A DNA stretch of 64,000 bases, taken from assembly GCA_965204165.1 (NCBI GenBank), contig OZ241969.1, positions 3,596,001 through 3,660,000 on the forward strand. The letters are read 5' to 3'. Shown in pieces: positions 7,799-16,729 of the stretch (within the stretch, counting starts at the first letter, position 1; every line of letters begins with the position of its first letter). Position numbers and translations under genes: made by a program. The notes below the pieces were generated by a model, which searched no databases, was not told the DNA's origin, and worked only from the letters and a program-made list of their open reading frames with translations. This stretch comes from VYFG01 sp965204165 (lineage in GTDB: Bacteria; Pseudomonadota; Gammaproteobacteria; Arenicellales; Poriferihabitantaceae).

Positions 7799-7812
7799 GG
7801 AATCGCCAAATA
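7799..7812 (+). promoter_or_regulatory. Candidate shared motif, copy 1 (GGAATCGCCAAATA)
   Basis: GGAATCGCCAAATA lies 8 bases before the lysR start. Related versions occur before the pot operon (8773, GGAATCGCTATTTA) and between hpaB-like and the flavin reductase fusion (16716, GGGATTGCCAAATC). Similar effector domains are encoded at 7821 and 16850, so the motif may belong to a shared control circuit. This is pattern matching by eye only. Confidence 0.3.
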
Positions 7813-7820
7813 ACCCTGTC

Positions 7821-8750
7821 ATGCGTTACACGCTCCGGCAGCTCACATACTTCGTTGCCACCGGCGAGGCAAGCAGTATCCTGAAAGCGTCGGAGAACAT
7901 CCACGTCTCCCAGCCCTCGATCTCCAGCGCCATTGCCCACCTCGAGCAGACATTCGGGGTCCAGCTGTTCGTGCGGCATCATGCCCAGGGCATGACGCTG
8001 ACCACTGCCGGCCGGGAACTGTTCCGGGAAGCCCGGGCCCTGCTGGCCCAGGCGGAGCGACTCGAGGGATATGCTGGCGAACTGGCCGGAAAGGTGTTCG
8101 GCAGCATCGAGGTGGGCTGCTTCAACCCCCTGGCCCCGATCATCACGCCGGAACTCTGCCACGAGTTCATGCGCCTTCATCCGGATACGGATATCCGGGT
8201 ACGCGAAGCCCACCAGGCGGAACTGCTGCAGCTGCTGCGGCAGGGAACCATCGACATCGCCCTGACCTATGACCTGCAGCTCCAGGGCGATATCCAGTTT
8301 CTGCCCCTGGCGGGACTGCCCCCATACGTGCTGCTCGGGGCGAATCACCCCCTGGCTGCGCGAAAATCCCTGGACCTGAAGGATCTGGAAAGGGAACCCA
8401 TGATCCTGCTGGACCTTCCGCTGAGCAGTGAATACTTCATGTCGCTCTTCAGTGAGCAGGGTCTCAAGCCCATGATACGCGCCCGCACCCACCTGACGGA
8501 GGTCCAGCGGGCCCTCGTCGCCGGCGGCAGGGGATACAGCCTGGCCAATGTCCGTCCGCTCAACCGCCATGCCCTGGACGGCAAGTCGCTGTGCTACATC
8601 AGGCTTGAAGGAGACCATCCAGTCCTGACGTTGGGGATCGCCACCCTCGCCACCACCCAGACCAACCCCGTCCGCAAGGCCTTCATCAGTCACTGCCGCA
8701 ACTGCGTCAGCGACCATTCAATACCGGGCATGACCCCGGGCTTTGATTAG
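7821..8750 (+). CDS. LysR-family transcriptional regulator
   Basis: The 309-residue protein has an N-terminal winged helix-turn-helix (about 1-60: MRYTLRQLTYFVATGEASSI, then QPSISSAIAHLE) and a C-terminal LysR substrate-binding domain (about 90-295), the usual family length. It faces the same way as the polyamine-type transporter genes and precedes them by about 100 bases. That gap contains a perfect dyad (8773-8804), and another palindrome (7771-7793) precedes the gene itself. It probably controls potABCD in response to a small ligand, though LysR proteins are more often divergent from their targets. Its effector domain shares PMILLDLPLSSEYFMSLF with the flavin reductase fusion at 16850 (PMILLDISPSRDFFTSLF), so the two are paralogous in that part. 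Confidence 0.9.
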   Translation: MRYTLRQLTYFVATGEASSILKASENIHVSQPSISSAIAHLEQTFGVQLFVRHHAQGMTLTTAGRELFREARALLAQAERLEGYAGELAGKVFGSIEVGCFNPLAPIITPELCHEFMRLHPDTDIRVREAHQAELLQLLRQGTIDIALTYDLQLQGDIQFLPLAGLPPYVLLGANHPLAARKSLDLKDLEREPMILLDLPLSSEYFMSLFSEQGLKPMIRARTHLTEVQRALVAGGRGYSLANVRPLNRHALDGKSLCYIRLEGDHPVLTLGIATLATTQTNPVRKAFISHCRNCVSDHSIPGMTPGFD

Positions 8751-8772
8751 CCGGGACGGATGCACTGAATCG

Positions 8773-8804
8773 GGAATCGCTATTTACAGTACCAACGCGA
8801 TTCC
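8773..8804. promoter_or_regulatory. Perfect dyad before the pot operon
   Basis: GGAATCGC (8773-8780) and GCGATTCC (8797-8804) form a perfect inverted repeat with a 16-base spacer, 47 bases before the potA start. Centre-to-centre spacing is close to two helical turns, as expected for a dimeric regulator. The upstream LysR protein is the obvious candidate. Confidence 0.45.
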
Positions 8805-8851
8805 ATCTAATATTGAAGTGCCCCCGTACGGGGCACAATAACCCCACCGAA

Positions 8852-9946
8852 ATGAATCAGACAGCCATCGACATCGCCGGTGTGACCAAGTTCTATGGCT
8901 CGGGACCGGACGCGGTGCGTGCGCTCCACGATATCCATTTCCAGATCCAGCACAACGAATTCTTCACTCTGCTGGGTCCCTCGGGCTGCGGCAAGACCAC
9001 ATTGCTTCGGATCATCGGCGGATTCGAGGACATCAGCGAGGGAACCCTGAGATTGTTCGGCGAGGATATCCAGGAACTGCCGCCGAACCGGCGCCCCGTC
9101 AACACCGTATTCCAGCATTACGCGCTGTTTCCCCACATGAGCATCCGCGACAATGTGGGCTTCGGGCTCAAGATGCAGGGCAGGCCCCCGGAGGAAATCC
9201 ACCGGCGCTCGGACCAGATGCTGGAACTGGTCCGGCTGTCGGAATACGCCGAGCGGCGCCCGTCCCAGCTTTCGGGCGGCCAGAAGCAGCGGGTGGCGCT
9301 GGCCAGGGCCCTGGCCCCGGAGCCCAAGGTCCTGCTGCTGGACGAGCCGTTGTCCGCACTGGACCTGAAACTGCGCCAGTCCATGCGCCACGAGCTCAAG
9401 CAGATCCGGGAGGAACTCGGCATCACCTTCATCTTCGTCACCCATGACCAGGAAGAGGCCCTGATCATGTCGGACCGCATCGCCGTGATGTCCCACGGGG
9501 CGCTGCAGCAGGTGGGTACCCCGGAGGAGATCTACAACCATCCGCTGAACCGCTTCGTGGCGGACTTCATCGGCGAGACCAACCTGGTGGAGGTCCAGGT
9601 CCGGGAGATCAGTGACAGCGGTGCTACGGTCACGTTCGCTGGCCACACCCTGGCCTGCAGCGTCAACGAAGACCAGGCCCACGAGCCCGGCGAGATCGCC
9701 CACATGTCCATACGCCCGGAGCACATCGGCATCACCCCGGGGGAAGAGACGGGAGATGCCCTCAGGGCGACGGTGCTTCGCAAGATCTTCCTCGGTACCG
9801 ACATCCATGTGGCCTGCAGCCTGCCCACGGGCGAGGAACTGGTCGCCCGGGTGCAGAGTACGGCGGCCGGCGTCGCGGCGCTGTCGCCCGGCGACGGGGT
9901 CACGCTGGATATAGACCCCCACCGAATCGTGCTGCTGGGTGACTGA
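8852..9946 (+). CDS. potA: Polyamine ABC transporter ATPase
   Basis: The 364-residue ATPase of a spermidine/putrescine-type importer energises uptake through the PotBC permease. The Walker A motif is GPSGCGKTT (42-50). The signature LSGGQKQR, Walker B LLLDEPLSALD and the switch His in FVTHDQEEA follow in order. A C-terminal TOBE-type regulatory domain (about 280-364) is present, as in PotA. I chose ATG 8852; a TTG at 8813 would add an atypical 13-residue leader. The gene is followed within 5 bases by potB, then potC and potD, a complete co-directional transporter. True substrate could be putrescine, spermidine or a related amine; sequence alone does not decide. Confidence 0.92.
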   Translation: MNQTAIDIAGVTKFYGSGPDAVRALHDIHFQIQHNEFFTLLGPSGCGKTTLLRIIGGFEDISEGTLRLFGEDIQELPPNRRPVNTVFQHYALFPHMSIRDNVGFGLKMQGRPPEEIHRRSDQMLELVRLSEYAERRPSQLSGGQKQRVALARALAPEPKVLLLDEPLSALDLKLRQSMRHELKQIREELGITFIFVTHDQEEALIMSDRIAVMSHGALQQVGTPEEIYNHPLNRFVADFIGETNLVEVQVREISDSGATVTFAGHTLACSVNEDQAHEPGEIAHMSIRPEHIGITPGEETGDALRATVLRKIFLGTDIHVACSLPTGEELVARVQSTAAGVAALSPGDGVTLDIDPHRIVLLGD

Positions 9947-9951
9947 ACGTC

Positions 9952-10878
9952 ATGGCCGGACCGGGAAACAGCAAAGGCTTCCAGGGCGTGTTCACCCCGC
10001 TGCGCTACTGGCTGCTGCTGCCGTCCTGGCTGGTGGTCGGCTTCTTCATGGTGGCGCCGGTACTCATCATGCTGGTGTATTCCTTCCTCACCAAGGAATT
10101 CCGCGGCGGCGTAATCTGGGAGTTCACACTCGCGGCCTATGACCAGTTCTTCCTGGACCGGGGACTGTTCGGCGACGAGCCCCCGAAAATCGAGTGGACC
10201 TACATCGGCATCTTCTGGCGCTCGGTCTGGCAGGCCGGGCTTGCCACCGTGCTCTGCCTCCTGATCGGGTTTCCGACCGCCTACTACATTGCCACCCGGC
10301 CGCCGGCGACCCGCAACATCTGGGTGTTCCTGGTCACCATCCCCTACTGGGTGAACCTGCTGATCCGCACGGTATCGATGAAGTTCCTGATCCGGGACAA
10401 CGGCCCCATCAACGAATGGCTGTTGTCCGCCGGACTGATCGCGGAGCCGATCCACCTCATCAACACGCCCGTGGCCGTCCAGCTTGGACTGTTCTACAGT
10501 TACCTGCCTTTCATGGTGCTGCCCATCTATGCCGCCATCGAGCGGTTCGACTTCTCCCTGTGCGAAGCGGCGGCGGACCTCTACGCCGGGCGCTGGTTCG
10601 CCCTGTGGCACATCATCATTCCCAACGTCAGGCCCGGGATCGTCGCGGGCTGCATCCTGGTGTTCATTCCCAGCCTGGGAGCGTTTCTCGCCCCGGATCT
10701 GCTGGGGGGCGCCAAGAACTTCATGATCGGCTCACTGATCGAGGAACAGTTCAAGGGCACCGCGGGCAACTGGCCGTTCGGCGCCGCGGCATCCATGATC
10801 CTGCTCAGCGTCGTGCTGGTGGTGCTGTTTTTCAATGCCCGCAACCGGGCGGCCCAGACGTCGGGCGCAGGACACTGA
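9952..10878 (+). CDS. potB: Polyamine ABC transporter permease, PotB type
   Basis: The 308-residue inner-membrane permease has about six helices, beginning with YWLLLPSWLVVGFFMVAPVL. The cytoplasmic loop CEAAADLYAGRWFALWHIII is the EAA motif that docks on the ATPase. The order potA-potB-potC-potD with 5-base and 3-base gaps matches the classical operon. It forms a heterodimer with PotC and takes substrate from PotD. Length is normal for PotB/PotH. Confidence 0.92.
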   Translation: MAGPGNSKGFQGVFTPLRYWLLLPSWLVVGFFMVAPVLIMLVYSFLTKEFRGGVIWEFTLAAYDQFFLDRGLFGDEPPKIEWTYIGIFWRSVWQAGLATVLCLLIGFPTAYYIATRPPATRNIWVFLVTIPYWVNLLIRTVSMKFLIRDNGPINEWLLSAGLIAEPIHLINTPVAVQLGLFYSYLPFMVLPIYAAIERFDFSLCEAAADLYAGRWFALWHIIIPNVRPGIVAGCILVFIPSLGAFLAPDLLGGAKNFMIGSLIEEQFKGTAGNWPFGAAASMILLSVVLVVLFFNARNRAAQTSGAGH

Positions 10879-10881
10879 ACC

Positions 10882-11691
10882 ATGGCACGGAAAACCGACA
10901 TCCGGCATTACCAGGGCTTCCTGCCCATGACCGTGCTTTGCATGGTGCTTTTGTACGGGCCGCTGATCATCGTGATGGTCTACTCGTTCAACGATTCGCT
11001 GTCCATCACCCGCTGGGGAGGATTCAGCCTGCGCTGGTATTACGATGTCTTCTTCGGCCTGGAGGCGCCGAAATTCCAGAAGGCCGCCTTCAATTCCTTC
11101 AGTATCGCCACCATGGCGGCGATCACCTCCACCACAATCGCGGTGGCGGCGGCAGTGGGCATGATCCGGGGAGGCCAGTTCCGGGCCAAGACCGCGAGCT
11201 TCGCGCTCATCAGCCTGCCGCTGATGGTGCCCGAGATCGTCACCGCGGTGGCCACCCTGATCTTCTTCACCACGATCGGATTCACCGCGGGCTACGCCAC
11301 CATACTGGTGGCCCATATCGTGTTCTGCATCCCGTTCGCCTATCTCCCCATCGCGGCCAGGCTGGAAGGGATCGAGAATATCTACGAGGAGGCGGCGATG
11401 GACCTCTACGCCAGCCGGGCCCAGGCATTTTTCCAGGTGCTGATGCCGCTCATGCTGCCGGGCATCATTTCCGGGTTCCTGCTGGCCTTCGTGATCTCCC
11501 TGGATGATTTCATCATCACCAATTTCGTCAAGGGCGCCGGTATCGAAACGCTCCCCACCGCCATCTTCGGCGCGGTCAAGCAGGGCATCAAGCCCAATAT
11601 CATGGCAATCTCCACCCTGCTTCTGCTACTTTCCTTCGTGTTTGTCACCCTGTCCTGGTTTGCTGGCCGGATGGGCTCAAAAAACCCCTAA
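10882..11691 (+). CDS. potC: Polyamine ABC transporter permease, PotC type
   Basis: The 269-residue permease, about the normal length for PotC/PotI, has six predicted helices starting at LPMTVLCMVLLYGPLIIVMV. The EAA docking loop is EEAAMDLYASRAQAFFQVLM. It begins 3 bases after the potB stop and ends 18 bases before potD. It pairs with PotB to form the transmembrane channel. The conserved C-terminal ISLDDFIITNFVKG is typical of PotC. Confidence 0.92.
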   Translation: MARKTDIRHYQGFLPMTVLCMVLLYGPLIIVMVYSFNDSLSITRWGGFSLRWYYDVFFGLEAPKFQKAAFNSFSIATMAAITSTTIAVAAAVGMIRGGQFRAKTASFALISLPLMVPEIVTAVATLIFFTTIGFTAGYATILVAHIVFCIPFAYLPIAARLEGIENIYEEAAMDLYASRAQAFFQVLMPLMLPGIISGFLLAFVISLDDFIITNFVKGAGIETLPTAIFGAVKQGIKPNIMAISTLLLLLSFVFVTLSWFAGRMGSKNP

Positions 11692-11709
11692 CCAATAGAG
11701 GATATCATC

Positions 11710-12747
11710 ATGAAAAAAGCAATATTCACCTGTCTGACAGCCGCGGGCCTGGCGCTGGGCGCCGGGCCCGCATTGTCCGCCGGCAAGCTGTCCGTCTACC
11801 ACTGGTTCGAATACATCCCGCAGGAGCTGCTGGACAAGTTCGCCGCGGAGCATGACGTGGAAGTGACCATGGACACCTACGACTCCAACGAGGCGCTGCT
11901 GGCGGCGCTGAAAGGCGGCAAGCTCGGCAGCTACGATGTTGCCGTTCCCGGGGACTACATGGTGGAGATCCTGGCGAAGGAAGGGATGCTCGATACCATC
12001 GCCGCCGGGGAATTGGCGAACAAGGGCAACATCCTGCCGCAATGGGCCGACGTCTCTTTCGATCCCGGCCGCATGCATTCCATCCCCTACCAGTGGGGCT
12101 CCACCAGCTTCACCGTCAGCCGGGACGCATTCCAGGGCGACATCCGCACTACGGACATGCTCTTCAATCCCCCGGCGGAACTGTCCGGCAAGATCAACGT
12201 CCTCGACAGCCAGGGCGAACTGCTGGCGCTGGCCTCCATCCACCTCGGAATCGAGCAATGCTCCAGTGACAAGGAGAAGCTGAAGCAGCTGAACGCCCTG
12301 GTGCAGGGGGCGAAAGAGCACTGGGCGTCCTTCATTTCCGATGGCGCCAAGGACGTCCTGGTATCCGGGGAAGCGGCAGTCGGCATGATCTGGAACGGCT
12401 TTTCCGCCAAGGCCCGGGGGGAAAACGCCGCGCTCGAGTATTCCTATCCGAAGGAAGGCTACCTGGTCTGGATGGACAATGTTGTCCTGCTGAAAGACGC
12501 CCCGAACCGGGAGAACGCCCTCAAGTTCATGGATTTCCTGCTTGAGCCGGAAAACGCGGCAGCGGTGACGAACTTCGCCCAGTACACCGCGGGAGTGGGC
12601 GGCGTGGATGATCTGCTGGACGCCGAACTCAAGGCGTCCCCGGAACTCAATCCCCCGGCCGATGCGCCGGCAGGCCAGTTCGTCCAGGTCTGCGAGGAAG
12701 CGACCCAGGTGCTGTACGACGCCATCTGGACCAACCTGAAGAAGTAA
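11710..12747 (+). CDS. potD: Polyamine-binding periplasmic protein
   Basis: The 345-residue solute-binding protein carries a signal peptide (MKKAIFTCLTAAGLALGAG, with cleavage near ALSAG). The mature start, KLSVYHWFEYIPQELLDKFA, is the hallmark of the PotD/PotF family, where the Trp and Tyr after the first strand help line the amine pocket. It captures the amine in the periplasm and delivers it to PotBC. It is the last gene of the operon and is followed by a strong GC hairpin (12767-12794). Which polyamine it binds is not determined. Confidence 0.92.
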   Translation: MKKAIFTCLTAAGLALGAGPALSAGKLSVYHWFEYIPQELLDKFAAEHDVEVTMDTYDSNEALLAALKGGKLGSYDVAVPGDYMVEILAKEGMLDTIAAGELANKGNILPQWADVSFDPGRMHSIPYQWGSTSFTVSRDAFQGDIRTTDMLFNPPAELSGKINVLDSQGELLALASIHLGIEQCSSDKEKLKQLNALVQGAKEHWASFISDGAKDVLVSGEAAVGMIWNGFSAKARGENAALEYSYPKEGYLVWMDNVVLLKDAPNRENALKFMDFLLEPENAAAVTNFAQYTAGVGGVDDLLDAELKASPELNPPADAPAGQFVQVCEEATQVLYDAIWTNLKK

Positions 12748-12766
12748 CCGGGAATCGAACCCGCGC

Positions 12767-12794
12767 GGGCGGGGCCGGCTGGCCGGCCCCGCCC
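12767..12794. terminator. GC hairpin after potD
   Basis: GGGCGGGGCCGGC (12767-12779) and GCCGGCCCCGCCC (12782-12794) are perfect 13-bp arms 19 bases after the potD stop. There is no T-run afterwards, so termination may need help from Rho, but the position and strength fit the end of the pot operon. Confidence 0.6.
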
Positions 12795-12809
12795 CATCCG
12801 GACTGACCG

Positions 12810-13073
12810 ATGCGGGAGTTCGGCAGCTTCCTTTTCTGGCTGTTCGCACTGACCGGCTCCGTGCTGGTCCTCAACCTGGCGATGAAAGCCCTTTCGCTGC
12901 CGGTCGATATCGGCATTGTGGCCGCCATCCTGCCGCTGGTCGTGGCCTTCGCCATTCTGGAACGGGGCGGCGGGGAAAGGATGACGCGGAAGATACTGGC
13001 TTATGTGGCCTGGTTCTTCGGCGGCTTTGCGGTCATCGTGCTCACCGCTTCCATGCTGGCCCTGATACAGTGA
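12810..13073 (+). CDS. Small three-helix membrane protein
   Basis: This 87-residue hydrophobic protein has about three membrane helices (SFLFWLFALTGSVLVLNLAM; VDIGIVAAILPLVVAFAIL; WFFGGFAVIVLTASMLALI). I do not recognise a family. It follows the pot operon but lies beyond its terminator-like hairpin, and its stop is 21 bases from the end of the convergent dehydrogenase gene. Length, hydrophobicity and codon pattern support a real gene; its role is unknown. Confidence 0.6.
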   Translation: MREFGSFLFWLFALTGSVLVLNLAMKALSLPVDIGIVAAILPLVVAFAILERGGGERMTRKILAYVAWFFGGFAVIVLTASMLALIQ

Positions 13074-13094
13074 TCCCGGCGGCAGGGAGCGCCG

Positions 13095-15161
13095 TCAGGA
13101 CGGGTTCACCACCTCCCTGCGGAAAGGCAGGGCTCCATCGGTCCCGCCGCTGTCCAGTTCCCGGGCGTAGCGGTGACCGGCGAATGTGGCCCAGGCAATG
13201 GGCGCCGGCGCCTCGGCATCCCCGATGACGCGGACGGTGCGGATGCCCGCATCCTCCCAGTCCTCCTCCCTGGCGGCGAGTGCCCGCCAGAGTCTGTCAT
13301 CGCTTTGCTGGGTGGTCACCAGCACCACCGCGTCGGCCTCCAGCAGTCCGCTTTCGCCGGTGTAGGCGCATACCGTGTCCACGCTGTCCCGGCGTATGCC
13401 GGACACCGCGCGGTTGAGAACCAGGGTCACGCCCAGTGCCGCAAGGTGCCGATGGATGGTGCCCTGTTCCAGCGTGTTGCCGGTCCACTCGGAAACATGG
13501 GACGACGGTGTCACCAGGGTGACCGTGGCGCCGTTCTGTACCAGCAGTTCCGCGAGGACACCGCCCATGTAGTAGTGGTCGTCGTCATAAAGGACCACCC
13601 TGCCCGTGGGTAGATTGCCCCGCATCAGATCGTCCGGCGTATACACGGGCATGCCGGGGTCCGGCTGCAGGGGCCTGACGTGAAACCGGGCCACGCCGTC
13701 ACGGCGCCAGAAGGCTCCGGTGGCCACGGCCACATGCGGGAAACCGTAGTCCATCACCTGATCGGCATCCAGTTCACTGTCGAGATAGATGTCCACATTG
13801 GCCATGCGGCCAAGCTGGTACTGGCGGTAGTCCGCCACCCGCCCCCATGCGGACAGTCCGGGCAACTGCCGTTCTCTCCGGACCCGGCCCCCGATCTCGT
13901 CCCCGGCCTCCGCCAGCACCACGTTGTAGCCCCGCTCCCCCAGAACACGGGCCGCTTCCAGCCCCGCTGGTCCGGCACCGACCACCAGTACCGGTCCGCT
14001 GTCCCCTTGCGTTGGGAACCGTTCGGGGTGCCATCCCCGACGCCATTCCTCCATGAAGGTGGGGTTCTGGGTACAGCGCGACACGGACATGGTCATGTCC
14101 CCGGTGATGCAGATGTTGCAGCCGATGCATTCACGGATGTCGTCGACCCTGCCCTCGTCGATCTTCCGCGGCAGGAACGGGTCCGCGATGGACGGCCTCG
14201 CGCAGCCGATCAGGTCGAGGATGCCGGAGCGGATCTGCCTGACCATGACATCCGGCGAGGTGAATCGGCCGACACCGGCCACCGGCTTGCCGGTCAGTGC
14301 CTTGATCCCCGAAACCAGGCTCTCCTGGGCCGCCTCCTCCCTGAAACGGGACGGCCCGGAACAGTCCTCCCAGCTGCCGTGGGCCAGGTCCCAGAGATCC
14401 GGCAGGTCGGCGTGCATGGCCACCAGGTCCCGTACCTCGCTGTTGGTGAAGCCGAGTTCACCGGTAATCTCATCCAGCGAAAGTCGCAGCGTGATGGCGC
14501 ACCGGTCCCCGACCGCATCGCGGCATTCCCCGATCAGTTCCCGCATCAGCCGGGAACGGTTTTCGAGGGAGCCGCCGTACTCGTCATCACGGTGATTGGT
14601 CAGCGTAGACAGGAAATGCTGGATCACCCCGAATCCATGGGCACCGTAGAGGCAGATCAGGTCGTACCCCGCGGCCCTGGCCCGCAGGCAGGCGTCCCGG
14701 TGCCAGAGACGGAGTTCCCGGATGTCCCGCTTGGTCATGGCCCTGGCGGATACCGGGTCGTTGGTGAAGGTGCGTACGGGCAGCGCGGTAGGCGCCATGG
14801 GCACTTCCCGGGTATAGAGGTTGGGGCCGTTGATTCCCGAGTAGGCCAGTTCGATGCCCGCGAGTGCGTCGTATTCATGAATGCCGTCCGCCATCCTGGC
14901 CAGCATGGGGATGTCGTCGTCGTCCCAGATCCGAAGTTCGATGAAGGGCGTGATTTCAGAGGTGTGGTGCAGCTCCACCTGCTCCGTGAATACCACCCCC
15001 CAGCCGCCCTCCGCCTTGACCCGGCGCATTTCCGCCACCGCCGAGGGGTCGCGGTAGCCGCCGCCGTTGCAGTGCGGCACCTGGTAGAAGCGATTTTTTG
15101 CCCGGACCGGACCGATGTCCAGGGGCTCGAACAGCAGGTCGTATCTGGGATCCCGTGTCAT
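13095..15161 (-). CDS. Trimethylamine/dimethylamine dehydrogenase-like flavoprotein
   Basis: The 688-residue protein matches the trimethylamine dehydrogenase family: an N-terminal old-yellow-enzyme TIM barrel with FMN (1-340), a 4Fe-4S cluster, then ADP/FAD-type nucleotide-binding domains (VLVVGAGPAGLEAARVLGE, near 390-410). FYQVPHC places Cys31 where TMADH has the Cys that binds FMN covalently. The cluster cysteines are in CIGCNICITGDMTMSVSRC. From memory, the TMADH substrate bowl is Tyr60, Trp264 and Trp355. Here the first is Gln61, as in dimethylamine dehydrogenase, and the last is missing, so the substrate is probably another amine or a ring compound. It follows the HpaB-like gene by 22 bases in one operon. 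Confidence 0.85.
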   Translation of the reverse strand: MTRDPRYDLLFEPLDIGPVRAKNRFYQVPHCNGGGYRDPSAVAEMRRVKAEGGWGVVFTEQVELHHTSEITPFIELRIWDDDDIPMLARMADGIHEYDALAGIELAYSGINGPNLYTREVPMAPTALPVRTFTNDPVSARAMTKRDIRELRLWHRDACLRARAAGYDLICLYGAHGFGVIQHFLSTLTNHRDDEYGGSLENRSRLMRELIGECRDAVGDRCAITLRLSLDEITGELGFTNSEVRDLVAMHADLPDLWDLAHGSWEDCSGPSRFREEAAQESLVSGIKALTGKPVAGVGRFTSPDVMVRQIRSGILDLIGCARPSIADPFLPRKIDEGRVDDIRECIGCNICITGDMTMSVSRCTQNPTFMEEWRRGWHPERFPTQGDSGPVLVVGAGPAGLEAARVLGERGYNVVLAEAGDEIGGRVRRERQLPGLSAWGRVADYRQYQLGRMANVDIYLDSELDADQVMDYGFPHVAVATGAFWRRDGVARFHVRPLQPDPGMPVYTPDDLMRGNLPTGRVVLYDDDHYYMGGVLAELLVQNGATVTLVTPSSHVSEWTGNTLEQGTIHRHLAALGVTLVLNRAVSGIRRDSVDTVCAYTGESGLLEADAVVLVTTQQSDDRLWRALAAREEDWEDAGIRTVRVIGDAEAPAPIAWATFAGHRYARELDSGGTDGALPFRREVVNPS

Positions 15162-15183
15162 GGGGCGGACCGCCGGAATCCCG

Positions 15184-16632
15184 CTATTCGCCGTAGATGC
15201 TGTCGGACATGCCCGCGGCCTCCTTGACGAAATCCAGGGGTCCGTCCCAACCGAAATTGCGGTACACCGCGGCCAGGTGCGCGAACGGCGGCGCCTGGGC
15301 GAACAGGTGGAACGTCAGGCGGTGCCCGGCGTAGCCCGAGTTCAGCAGGTCCCGGGCGAAGGCCAGCAGCCTGCGCCGGTCATCATGATTCCAGCGTTCG
15401 TTGATGGTGTAGAACTTCCGCATCCAGATGCCGGTATCCTCGCCCTCGAAGGTGTCCAGGTCCGGCGTGACGCAGATCTGTCCACCGCACAGTTCCCGCG
15501 CGAGATGCATCATCGCCGGAAGGTTGGCGCAGGCATGGACCCTGCCGGTCATCAGCAGGGACTGGTTCGGCATCAGGAAACCGCCGGGACTTTCCTCGGC
15601 CAGGGCAATGGAGGCGGTAAGGTGTGCATTGATGCCCTCCCGGTAGACCGCCAGCTGGGCCAGTTTCTCCTGCACCGCCGGCTGTTTCTCGAGGCCGGTC
15701 TGCTTCACGTTCCACAGCGCCGCGCCGATCATCATGTCCGCATAGGTGATCAGGCGCTGCACGAACGGCAGGGCCGAATAGCGGTGCAGCGTGGTGCGGA
15801 TGAAGGCGGCGGCCCGGGTGTGCCGGTAGAAGAGCACATCCTCCCAGGGAATCAATACATCATCCAGCACCAGCAGGGTGTCCACCTCGTCGAAGCGGTT
15901 GGACAGAGGGTAGTCGTCGTCCGTGCCCTCGTTCCGGAAACCCGCGCGGCAGATGTGCTTGACCCCGGGTGCATTCATTCTCACGATGCAGCCCAGCGCA
16001 TAGTCGGAATAGGTTTCATCCCCCCAGTTGGCGATGGTGGGCTTGAGAAAGGCCTGGTCGGCGTATGCCGCGGCGGTTTCGTACTTGGCCCCGCGGATGA
16101 TGATCCCCGCATCGGTTTCCCGCACGACATGGGTCAGCATGTCCGGGTCCTGATCCTGGGGCCGAAGCGAACGGTCCCCCTTCGGGTCGGTGTTGGCGGA
16201 AACGTGGAACGGATCCTCTTCCACCGCCAGGCGGATGTGGTGGTTGATGTTCTCGGCGAACCGCGGGTTGATTTCGTTCAGGATGTCCGCCCCGTCGGCA
16301 AGGGACCACATTTCCCCCACGGTTTCATCCCCCACCCGGGTAACCACACCGCAGATATCCTGCATCACTGCGTCCACTGCACGGCGCTTGGCGTGCCAGT
16401 GCTCCTGCTCCCTGGGGATCTGGTTGCCGACCGGGAATCGCTCACCGTTCTCCTCGAAGGACATGATGTCCCGGGTGGCTTCCTCGTGCTGCATGTCATA
16501 GATGCGCGCACGCACATCGATCAGCGGCCTGAACTGGGGGTGGGCGGTGATGTCCTCCACCCGCTTGCCGTCCATGTAGACCTCCCTGCCGTCCTGCAGG
16601 GCGGTGCGATATTCGTTTCCGGTTCGGATCAT
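15184..16632 (-). CDS. 4-hydroxyphenylacetate 3-hydroxylase-family oxygenase (HpaB-like)
   Basis: The 482-residue protein belongs to the HpaB/PvcC family of FADH2-dependent aromatic hydroxylases with the acyl-CoA dehydrogenase fold. These use reduced flavin from a separate reductase to hydroxylate a phenol or related ring. Typical features are RTGNEYRTALQDGREVYMDG at the N-terminus, the central DDVLIPWEDVLFYRH and RELCGGQICVTPD near the C-terminus. I chose ATG 16632; a longer frame upstream reads through the promoter region. The matching reductase is encoded divergently at 16850, and the TMADH-like gene follows in the same operon, suggesting a pathway for a hydroxylatable aromatic or heterocyclic amine. 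Exact substrate unknown. Confidence 0.85.
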   Translation of the reverse strand: MIRTGNEYRTALQDGREVYMDGKRVEDITAHPQFRPLIDVRARIYDMQHEEATRDIMSFEENGERFPVGNQIPREQEHWHAKRRAVDAVMQDICGVVTRVGDETVGEMWSLADGADILNEINPRFAENINHHIRLAVEEDPFHVSANTDPKGDRSLRPQDQDPDMLTHVVRETDAGIIIRGAKYETAAAYADQAFLKPTIANWGDETYSDYALGCIVRMNAPGVKHICRAGFRNEGTDDDYPLSNRFDEVDTLLVLDDVLIPWEDVLFYRHTRAAAFIRTTLHRYSALPFVQRLITYADMMIGAALWNVKQTGLEKQPAVQEKLAQLAVYREGINAHLTASIALAEESPGGFLMPNQSLLMTGRVHACANLPAMMHLARELCGGQICVTPDLDTFEGEDTGIWMRKFYTINERWNHDDRRRLLAFARDLLNSGYAGHRLTFHLFAQAPPFAHLAAVYRNFGWDGPLDFVKEAAGMSDSIYGE

Positions 16633-16715
16633 GACAGGCCGCGGTGAGATGAAAAAAACGAGTTTCACTGATCCCCGGCGGGGCTGTAAATTACTTTTTT
16701 CGGGAACACTGCATC

Positions 16716-16729
16716 GGGATTGCCAAATC
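16716..16729 (+). promoter_or_regulatory. Candidate shared motif, copy 3 (GGGATTGCCAAATC)
   Basis: This sits in the 217-base divergent region between the HpaB-like gene and the reductase fusion and agrees with the copy at 7799 in 11 of 14 positions. A second weak dyad, ATGCAA (16769-16774) and TTGCAT (16791-16796) with a 16-base spacer, lies nearby. Confidence 0.25.

Noticed and set aside
13680..15227. Long plus-strand open frame opposite the TMADH-like gene
   Set aside because: It has no recognisable domain and mirrors the third-position GC bias of the real minus-strand gene.
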